This document shows positions 56,481-64,000 of a stretch of DNA of 64,000 bases, one piece after another; the first letter of the stretch is position 1, and every line of letters starts with the position of its first letter. The notes under the pieces were generated by a model. It ran no database searches. It saw nothing but the letters and a program-made list of their open reading frames with translations, and was not told the origin of the DNA. This DNA is from Crocodylus rhombifer (taxonomy: Eukaryota > Chordata > Crocodylia > Crocodylidae): NCBI GenBank assembly GCA_038503035.1, contig JAVSML010020758.1, positions 78,322-142,321 of the forward strand, in the 5' to 3' direction. Both the position numbers and the translations under genes were made by a program.

Positions 56481-57579
56481 ATGCCATAACAAGTACTGAA
56501 TGACAAGAGACCAGGGGAAAAAATCAAGTGATTAGAAGATCAGGATGTTCAATTGTGGGATGAATACAGCTGTACCGAAAGGTTTGGATGTATTTAAAAG
56601 TGGAATGCTCAGGATCTGTCTTTCCATTACAGGAGTGTACAGTATCTGGCACTAGGACCCAATACTTGATGAGGCCTTTAAGTGTAACCACACAATAAAT
56701 AATAAACTATTATTGATGTCTACACAAGCAGGATTGAAGGTTCTGAACAATGCCTGGGTCATTTTAACACTCCCACCACATGCATCATCAGGTGCACAAA
56801 TAAGGGTGACAAATATGGACAGCTGGAACTGGACAAAAATCATAGACCCAAGTACCCTTTAATATTGGGAAAGTTCATATCATGATCTTAAATCTGAAGC
56901 TAGTATCTGTCTTTTTTTTAAATAGCCCTTTCATTAATGTGCAAAGTTAGTCTAGCAAAAGAAGGAGAATTTACCTTATGCTTTTTGTATGCATGGTCCT
57001 TTTCCATGTAATTTATCAACAATGAAGGAGAAAAAACAGTTTATTGAAAAAATTAAAAAAACAGAGAGGCTTATTAAGTGCCATTGCTATTTCTTTTTTA
57101 AAAAGCAGAGCACCAATGATCTTTCAATTATGACAATTCAATAAACCATCAATCATAGCACTTAAATGGTGTTTTGAACTAGACATATAATGCAACTTTC
57201 TTTTGACTTAAATTTATTACAGACAGTCTTGGTAGATCTTAGTATTGTACTTGTGCAAAGCAGAAACATTACTTCTCAAATTGACTAGACCACCTGGTTA
57301 CTTAAAAGGGATCAACGAAGATTTTTTTTTGGAAAAAATTATCTAAGACTTTCCTTTCCAGGAAGAGAAGTTTGTTTTTTTCCTGATTGATTTTACTGTT
57401 TAAATATCATACATTTTTAAATCTAGTTTCCATGGCTTTTCTGGACAATCTTTTCAAGGCTACCTGTTTAAGCAAATAATTTATTTTTAAAAAGCATATG
57501 TATCACCATTCACATTGGCTATATCAAAGAAACTGCAGTAAGAAAATACATATTCTCAAGAGAAATTCCTGTCTCCTTA
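56481..57579. other. Non-coding intergenic sequence
   Basis: AT-rich, nothing recognised. Confidence 0.45.
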
Positions 57580-57832
57580 ATTTTGCAAAGGGTTGATAGC
57601 TCAACGTCATCTTTCTATTTTGCAAAGAGAACAGGAGCCATAAAGCCCATGCAAATGAGGTTGGATCCCTAACAGCAGAACTGTCCTTTTTTGTTCCAGG
57701 GACTGGCTGTGATTACAGATAGGTGTGGAAATGGCAGGAGAAACAAGCCATGGATTAGTAAAATATTTTCCTTTGTTGGGGTTGTTCATAAAAGCTTTAG
57801 TATCCCCTTAGGCTGAAACCTTACATTTAGTT
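57580..57832 (+). repeat. Copy 1 of a 0.25-kb duplicated segment
   Basis: Shares long exact words with 60809-61075: AGAGAACAGGAGCCA, AATGAGGTTGGATCCCTAA, CTGGCTGTGATTACAGATAG, AAACAAGCCATGGATTAGTA, TTTCCTTTGTTGGGGTTGTT. Same orientation, about 3.2 kb apart. Not a known repeat to me. No open frame is kept between the copies. Confidence 0.9.
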
Positions 57833-57987
57833 TATGCAGACAGCTACGCAGAAGACTTACTGTTACTCTGAGGTCCTGGGGAAAGGCTTCCATCCTTCCA
57901 AATCTTCATAGAACTACTCTCACTCCACCAGCACACAGTGTTTTGAATAGGTACCAGCTCTTCACATATTATGAACTTACACTATAA

Positions 57988-58419
57988 CATTGTTTCTCAA
58001 CCTGTGGTACATTTACCCTTTGGGGTACGTGAGACACAGGCAGCGGGTAAACGGGTACCCCACCACTCTCTCTCTCTCACCCTCTTTTCCTCTCAAAACT
58101 ATGGCAAAAAATTTGGTGTGTGGCGCTTTCAATTCCCCAGTAATAATTTGGCTGGTTCAGCCCTCCTAGCTTTGGCCAACATAGCCTTTAGCCGAGGTAC
58201 CTACTTGAGTTGTGTGCTCCTGGTGTAAAAGATGGCAACTCTACCCACACCAGATCAGATGTCTGTCATATCACGGCCTTATATACACAGCCCTTCTTCC
58301 AACATATAGCACACGTTAACCTGTAAATATAAAATCCCCTGGAAAAGTGAGTGTTGGGGTACTTATTAAATTTTCAGAAGTTAGGGGGTACTTGGTACTT
58401 AAAAGACTGAGAAACACTG
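57988..58419. mobile_element. 432-bp hAT-like element
   Basis: The left end CATTGTTTCTCAACC and the right end, reversed CAGTGTTTCTCAGTC, are inverted copies. CACTATAA (57980-57987) and TACTATAA (58420-58427) flank it, an 8-bp duplication with one change. Interior GGTACATTTACCCTTTGGGG and GGGGGTACTTGGTAC words are also roughly inverted. No transposase. Confidence 0.82.
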
Positions 58420-58489
58420 TACTATAAGAATATACTAAAGAACAGAACTAATATGTTAAACTAATATACTTTTAGTTTAAAAGTAGGGG

Positions 58490-58920
58490 CTAGGGTGCAT
58501 ATCTTCTGAAGAGAGGCTGCGGGAACTTGGCTTTTTCAGTCTAGAGAAGAGGAGACTGAGAGGGGATTTAATAGCAGCTTTCAACTACCTAAAGGGGGGT
58601 TCAAAAGACGATGCGCTAGACTGTTCTCAGTGGTGACAGGTGACAGAACAAGTAGCAAGGGTCTCCAGTTGCAGCAAGGAAGTTTAGGTTAGATATTAGG
58701 AAGAATTTTCTCACTAGGATGGTAGTAAAATGCCGGAACAGGTTACCCAGAAAGGTGGTAGAAGCTCCATCCTTGGAGGTTTTTAAGACCCGGCTAGACA
58801 AAGCTTTGGCTGGGATGATCTAGTTGGGGCTGATCCTGCTTAGAGCCGCAGGTTGGACTAGATGACCTCTGGAGGTGCCTTCCAAACCTAATTTTCAATG
58901 ATTTCTATGATTCTATGAAT
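58490..58920 (+). mobile_element. CR1 LINE 3' fragment, plus orientation
   Basis: Starts in the ORF2 C-terminal region ([22 protein letters not shown] words) and continues through the 3' UTR (GGTTGGACTAGATGACCTCT) to the terminal TTCTATGATTCTATGA repeat, the type best known from birds. 5'-truncated. It lies between the two copies of the duplicated segment. Confidence 0.88.
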
Positions 58921-60808
58921 ATGTTAACTAATATGACTCTTCTGGAGCATAATGACAACCTACTGAAATGTACATTTATGTTGTTGTGGATTTTCTGTCT
59001 TTTCATGTATGGTAGATACCTTGCAGAAGAAATATTTCTCAGTAATTAAAATTGAAAATGAACAAAGAAACTATTCTGGGAAAAACACATTAATTTAAGC
59101 ACAAATGACCCATTTGAGGTCTTTACCACTCAGGTAATGACTAAAGAAAATGAGTTAAGAGACTGATGAAGGACTCAGAATAGATAATTATTGCTATTAG
59201 AAACCTTTTTGTTTAATTTGCAAAAAAAATGTGGTTTCAAAATTAAATATTACTTAATGATTTCCATATTCCAGAGTGGACCCTTTTTCCAGCTGTGCTT
59301 AGAGCTTCTGTTCTCAGATTTTCAAGGACCTTTTCCATTCCATTAAGGATAATTTTTAACTAATTTGAAGCTCCATTGTTCAATAATATTATCTTAGTAA
59401 TAAATAATATTTTGCACTTCTCTTCCTTTCGTCATCCAAAGATCTTAAAGTGCTTTAAAAAAAGGGAAAGGAGGAAAAGAAAGAGAGCAAAAAGGATTCC
59501 CTTACTGCAGAGTGTCCCAGCCTGAGGCTTACACAGACAAATGAAGGCACAACATGCAAGGAATGGATTTTGGTTGGCAAATTGAAATTTTTATTAACTG
59601 AATTAATGGTGAAGAAAGACAGTACTGGAAATGCCTACCAAGAAAAACAGTCTTGTGGAGGAGGGCATGACTTACCACATGACTTACAAGATGTGATGCA
59701 CTGACTAGCTATTACTATCCTCCACTACCTTCTTCATTTGAGGGGAGGGAGGCTGTCCTCATGAGATGAGGAATTTCCTGATTTGTGCTAGACTTCCCTT
59801 ATCTGAAACTCCTGTGTACTATGCTAGAGTTTACCCAAGGAACTGTTCAAATGTCAATTTTCCAAACTCTATTCTGGAACAAGGCAAAGGGAGGGAGCAT
59901 CTGGGATAAAAAGTAGCAAGTATATTTCCCCTTCTTTCTCTTGCAGATTTAACAAGGACCTCAGCAAATGAATTCCTGCCTGCTGGCTTGATCACAATAC
60001 TACCTCTCTCCTACTGAAACAGCAGGGGCATTTCCAGACATGTACTAAAGCATATGCACATTTTTATATAACTGACTTTGGTATGCAAATCCTCAGCAGC
60101 ACAAACACGTCAGGATTATGTGCAGACATACAGGCAGCCATATGCATAATTTTGATTTGTATGGAAGCATCAAGGATTCCTTTGCTATGGGTCCGGCACA
60201 TGCCCATTTCTGTAAGTAGGACAGACATACTAAATACAAGATGCTCCACAGAACAACTGTATATAAAACAAGATATATAGGGAAGGGGAATGTCAGTTAT
60301 ATACAACTCAGAGAAACGCAAAGTCCTCATCTCCCTTTCCAGAGCTCTTGTTAGTGCCCATTAAGTTTGCATCTGCAGTTCAAAACAATTTTGCCTGTGT
60401 CTAACTGCCAGTATAAACCAGGCAGTTGAAGATGCAAATACTCTGTTTTACACCCACAATTCATTTGTACAGGTGCAAACTGGATACAGAGGAAAACTTT
60501 TGAAAATCTTAGCTTTTAGGAAAATCTGTACATTAACACAAAATCTGTACAGTGCAATGGAGGAGATATTTCCTTCCTGACTGTTATACTTTGCAGCCTC
60601 TTTAAGCATGCTTCTGTGGAATTCTTTTCCATCCTTTAAATGTGTCTAAGATTAAAAAAAGAATTATTATAATAATTTTCTAGGTAGGAAAACTGAAGTT
60701 GAATTGCTAGAAGATCCTGATGTGCATGCATAAAAAATAGTAAGCTACTCAAACTGTTAGCAAAAGTAGTAGGATCCAACCAAAAGTCCATGGTGCCATC
60801 ATCTGCAA
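58921..60808. other. Non-coding intergenic sequence
   Basis: AT-rich. A tentative old SINE tail (CATCCAAAGATCTTAAAGTG) lies at about 59432. No gene seen. Confidence 0.45.
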
Positions 60809-61075
60809 CATTTTGTAAGGTGTTCATTAATGTCATCTTTCTATTTCACAAAGAGAACAGGAGCCAGAGAGCCCATGTAAATGAGGTTGGATCCCTAAAG
60901 ACAGAACTGTCCCTTTTTTTTTTCCAGGACCTGGCTGTGATTACAGATAGGGTATGGAAGTGGCAGGAGAAACAAGCCATGGATTAGTAAAATATTTTCC
61001 TTTGTTGGGGTTGTTCATAAAAGGTTCAGGACCACCTCTAGTATCACCTTATATTGAAACCTTAAATTTAGTTTA
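60809..61075 (+). repeat. Copy 2 of the 0.25-kb duplicated segment
   Basis: Matches 57580-57832 over nearly its whole length. It differs by an insertion of about 14 bp (GGTTCAGGACCACC region, about 61023-61036), a longer T-run and scattered substitutions. The hAT-like element and CR1 near copy 1 are absent here. Confidence 0.9.
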
Positions 61076-61145
61076 GAAAACTAAAAAAAATAGCCTTTTT
61101 TGTGGAGGATCATAGGTCTGATGTAGGCCTACTAGTCAACAGAAC

Positions 61146-61325
61146 GTGTGTCTACACGAGACTAATGCGTAGTAGACTAATTCACTGCGTAGTAAAGAGT
61201 CAGTGTCTAAACATGATGCTTACGGCACAGTTAATTAGTCTACTGCATGGTTAATTTGCTACCTGCAAATGCAGGTAGCAAATTAATGGCATTGTAGTTA
61301 CTGCACTGTAGTACATGTGTAGACT
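61146..61325. mobile_element. GTCTACAC-type inverted-repeat element
   Basis: GTCTACAC (61150-61157) and GTGTAGAC (61317-61324) form its ends. Inside, TTAATTAGTCTACTGC-like words alternate with their complements, and there is a perfect 17-bp-arm palindrome at 61251-61286. The ends match the elements at 54620-55951 and 9581-9730. It could be a free MITE or the left end of the Harbinger relic that starts to its right. Confidence 0.6.
61251..61286. repeat. Perfect palindrome, 17-bp arms with 2-nt spacer
   Basis: TTAATTTGCTACCTGCA, then AA, then its exact reverse complement. It can form a tight hairpin or cruciform. Confidence 0.95.
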
Positions 61326-61959
61326 CAAACTGAGAGCAAATTTGCACCTGGTCAGCCCCACCACCAAGGAGCCACCCTTGGGCTAGCCCCAGGGCCATGG
61401 GATTGGAGTGGCTCCTTACCTGCCCTAGTCTGCCCCTTAAAATGCTGCCATGACCCTGGGGCCCTGATCATCTGCAGCTAGCCTCTGGCCACAAGGTCCC
61501 ACAGCAGTGGCCCTGGGCCAACCGCAGCAGCTTTGGGGTACTGAGGGCCTCAAGTGCTTGGGGGCCAATGCTTACATTTGTGCCCCTCCCCCATCACACT
61601 GCCCGCAGATGCTGGCAGCGGCATCACCGGCAGGGGTGTTGTGTCTGCTGTATGGCAACCGCCCACAGATGCCACTGGCAGCATCAGTGGTTGCAGGGGA
61701 GGTGGCGACTGCCTGCAGATGCCGCTGGCAGCAGTTGTGGTGGCTAATCTGAGGGGGGCACCTGCATGCCCCCTACAGCAGCTGACTGGAGGTGGGAAGG
61801 GGAGAACTGGATACCAGAAGTGCTTCCCACTCTACTGCTGCCCCTTTCAGTTTCTCAACCTGTCGGTGCCTCCCCCCCTCCAGCACCTGGGGGCCATGGC
61901 CCCACTCCTAAACCCTCCCCCATCTGTACACCACTGTGCAGCAGCTTGCTCAGACACCA

Positions 61960-62840
61960 GCACTGTCCCTCAGCACAGCCCCACTGCCTGCCTACCTGTC
62001 CCACACCATGCCCCCACGCTGGGCACTGCATGTATGTGCCCAAGACTGGCAGCACCTGTACTGTCATGCACAACTCCTAAGAGCCATCAAGGGAGCCATG
62101 CTAGTGTCATCCCTGATGGCACACACCACCTCCCAGGGGCAGAACTGGTCCCAGGAGGAGACAGTGGACCTCATAGTACTGTGGGGGAGGCTAAGGTCCT
62201 GAGTTAGTTTGCTCGAGGTGGGTGTTCCAACGCCTATGTCTATGAGGTCCTGTCAGGCTGCATGTGGGAGCATGGGCACAACTGGTCAGTGCTCCAGTGC
62301 CACATAAAGGTCAAGACCTTGCAGGCACAGTGGGGAACAGTAGGTCCACCCAGGAGGCAAGCCTGGCTATGGCACTGCCTGCCCTCAGCAGCTCTAGCTC
62401 CTCCTCAGATGGAGCCTCTTCCTGGGCAGCCAGGTGGTGCACCCCTGCACCCCAGGACACCGCTGGGAGCCAATATCATTGCCACCTGCCACACCCACTC
62501 AGTAAGCTGAGCAGTTTGGAGGGCTTTCCCCACTCCTGCCCAGCTCAGCCAAATTGCCCCTGGCCCCCTCAGCTAGGCAGGCACAGTCATCTCACACATG
62601 GAGGAACACATCGATGCCAGCAGTGATGTCATCCAGTGGCTGGGTTCCCCTGCTCAGTCACCTGCCCCAGGACTCTTGTCATTCAGCACCCCCAGCCCAC
62701 CCTGGCCCAGCCCCACTGCTCACCCCGGTTCCATGCAGTCCTGGAGTAGAAGTTGCCCACAAAGCCAGCACTGTGTGTGGGCCCTGCTGGCCCTGACCAC
62801 CAGCTTTAGGAGGGGGAACTGGCAATGATGGCAGAGCAGG
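61960..62840 (+). pseudogene. Harbinger Myb/SANT-like protein gene, broken
   Basis: The DNA-binding partner protein of Harbinger elements has a trihelix of the Myb/SANT type that helps bring the transposase to the transposon ends. Here the first helix reads NWSQEETVDLIVLWG (about 62143-62187). After a frameshift near 62190 and a stop at 62208 the domain continues as FARGGCSNAYVYEVLSGCMW, then EHGHNWSVLQCHIKVKTLQA, then QW (62211-62336). That is the family pattern of a W-x-x-E start and a later 'QCR-x-KVK-x-L' helix. Downstream, low-complexity Pro/Ser-rich sequence follows to about 62840. No intact reading frame remains. Confidence 0.6.
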
Positions 62841-63023
62841 GGCCATCCTCACTCCTGGGCAAGCCCTCTGTCTACCAACTTCACTGCAGCATGTACACCC
62901 ACAGTGGTGCAGCCAGAGGCCAGAGTACTGGGTGCTTGTCCCCAGGCTCCTTCCCCTAGGTGTCCCCACTCCACAAGGGCACACAGACCACAATGTACAT
63001 AGTTTGCATGGGGAAGAGGGTGC

Positions 63024-63029
63024 TTTATT
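63024..63029 (-). terminator. Candidate poly(A) signal for the transposase gene
   Basis: AATAAA on the minus strand, about 420 bp downstream of the transposase stop. It is followed on that strand by CACCCTCTTCC, not a strong GT-rich element. Confidence 0.4.
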
Positions 63030-63196
63030 GGTGGTGGGTGGTGGGTTGGTAGAGGGGTTCTATGGGTCAGAGAAGAGGGGAGAAGGGCTCTGTGGTTTGG
63101 GAGGTAGGGGGGATAGGGTCTGTTGTGGGGGAGGGAGAGGGAAGGGGCTGTATTGTGGAGAGGAAGGGGGGATGGAGGTCTGCATTTGTGGAGGAG

Positions 63197-63202
63197 AATA
63201 AA
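63197..63202 (+). terminator. Candidate poly(A) signal for the Myb-like gene
   Basis: AATAAA on the plus strand, followed by GTGCTTT and, about 35 bp on, the GT-rich GTGTGGTGCTGGGGGTGTGT. This is a good arrangement for cleavage. It lies 170 bp beyond the opposite-strand signal, so the two transcripts would overlap. Confidence 0.45.
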
Positions 63203-63399
63203 GTGCTTTCAGCAAACAGTTAGCAGTAAGTGTGGTGCTGGGGGTGTGTGTTGGGGCTGGAGTCTGGGGACGCCCATCCAGGTGCCATACAGTGAGGAGT
63301 GCAAGAGGAGGTGGTCTACCAGCACCTTTCATACCTGGCGCCCTAGCTCCCACTGCTGTGTATCTGGCTCACCTGTGGCCTCGGGGGGCGGGGAGGGAC

Positions 63400-64000
63400 A
63401 TCATTGTCATTGTTGCCGCACCTCGAGCCAGGTCTCCTCTGCCTACCGCACCTCCTCTGCCCAGGCCTCATGGAAGAGCTCCTCCCAGGCCCCGCAGATA
63501 TTATGCAGCACACAGGCTGCAATGATGATCCAGGGGATACTGGCCTCCACAACCTCAAGGTGGGTGGTGAGGGTGCACCAGCATCTCTTCATGTGGCTGA
63601 AGATGCACCTCACCAGCATGCGAGTCCAGCCCAGGCACCTGTTGAAGTAGGCCTGTTGGGGGGTCCAGCTGGGTGTTGGACTGCATGAGCCATGGGAGAA
63701 GCGGGTAGGTGGGGTCCCCGATGCGGAGGGGTGGGACCGTCACCTCACCCAGCTGGAGGTCTGGCACCCCTGGCACAAAGTGCCCAATCTTCACTGGCAG
63801 GTCAGAGTTACAGAAGATGTTGGCATTGTGGACGCTTCCTGCCCAGCCAGTCCTCACAGTGGTCAATGACAGCCTGCAGCATCATGGCGTGAAAGCCCTG
63901 CCAGCTGTAGTAGGGATGCCACGGGGCAGACAGGTGTCGGGGATATGGATCCTGTCCAGGGTCCTGATGCATTGGGAGAAGTCCAGGGTGTGGAACCCTG
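63400..64000 (-). pseudogene. HARBI1-like DDE transposase relic, partial
   Basis: Reading from the right edge leftwards: CIRTLDRIHIPDTC holds the first catalytic Asp. After frame changes come GFHAMMLQAVIDHC and GWAGSVHNANIFCNSDL, then VPPLRIGDPTYPLLPWLMQS with the second Asp (about 63690-63720), then FNRCLGWTRMLVRCIFSHMK, where the third acidic residue (family: VECAFGRLK) is Arg. The last part is VEASIPWIIIAACVLHNICG, then a stop near 63447. PIF/Harbinger transposases cut and paste with 3-bp target duplications. The lost Glu and several frameshifts make this copy dead. It is not the domesticated host gene HARBI1. Confidence 0.85.

Larger units (their letters stand above)
61500..64000. mobile_element. 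PIF/Harbinger transposon relic (right end outside window)
   Basis: GC-rich block with the two proteins typical of PIF/Harbinger elements: a Myb/SANT-like protein on the plus strand and a DDE transposase on the minus strand, tail to tail. Both are broken by frameshifts. Candidate poly(A) signals for both lie in the short space between them. The left border may be the inverted repeat at 61146-61325. The right border is beyond 64000. Confidence 0.75.

Noticed and set aside
63400..64000. Host gene HARBI1
   Set aside because: Frameshifts, a stop and loss of the catalytic Glu, next to the Myb-like partner gene, mark a transposon relic.
49076..64000. First exons of SHISA9 or another neighbour
   Set aside because: No signal-peptide-like or cysteine-rich coding exon with splice sites was recognised. 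The open frames there are repeat-derived.

Overview
The window looks like non-mammalian amniote nuclear DNA, most likely crocodilian (a turtle is possible). The reasons are several CR1 LINEs of the type whose 3' end is a short run of CTATGAAA, plus hAT, PIF/Harbinger and pogo/Tigger DNA transposons, CORE-SINE and MIR-like relics, AT-rich intron-like sequence and one CpG-island promoter. Nothing here is prokaryotic or viral-genome-like.

One host gene is supported: the 5' part of CPPED1 (calcineurin-like phosphoesterase domain containing 1) on the minus strand. Exon 1 (coding 48869-48932) lies in a CpG island with a strong Kozak context. Exon 2 (30150-30368) carries the first two metallophosphatase motifs. 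Splice sites and phases agree: exon 1 ends in phase 1, and exon 2 is 219 bp, in and out in phase 1. Intron 1 is 18.5 kb. Intron 2 runs from 30149 leftwards out of the window, so 1-30149 is read as intron 2 and sequence right of about 49100 as intergenic upstream DNA.

Region by region. 1-4400: CORE-SINE and a nearly full-length but broken CR1 (minus). 4400-11200: mostly single-copy-looking intron. 11200-12500: a small inverted-repeat element and a dead pogo/Tigger transposase. 15042-15893: GC-rich hAT-like element. 16758-19365 and 20413-20750: CR1 copies, the second holding a 57-bp CR1 insertion. 21561-22340: hAT-like composite. 28081-28503: large hairpin and a terminal-inverted-repeat element. 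29366-29395: near-perfect palindrome. 30150-30368: CPPED1 exon 2. 33225-34311: hAT-like element related to the one at 15 kb. 35941-37290: youngest-looking CR1. 41241-41479, 43079-44131 and 45231-45848: three more cut-and-paste elements in CPPED1 intron 1. 48530-49075: CpG island and exon 1. 49571-50627: an element split by a Tigger insertion. 52830-53560: L1-like relic. 54620-55951: an inverted-repeat element split by a 1.1-kb element that holds five 40-bp tandem repeats. 57580-61075: two diverged copies of a 0.25-kb segment, with a hAT-like element and a CR1 between them. 61500-64000: a PIF/Harbinger relic with a Myb/SANT-like gene (plus) and a DDE transposase (minus, leaving the window) facing each other.

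Most of the biology here is layered transposon insertion. Several elements are defined precisely by terminal inverted repeats and target-site duplications. I saw no new cellular system. The best leads are the convergent two-gene Harbinger relic with crossed polyadenylation signals, the nested elements, and several undescribed-looking inverted repeats and palindromes.
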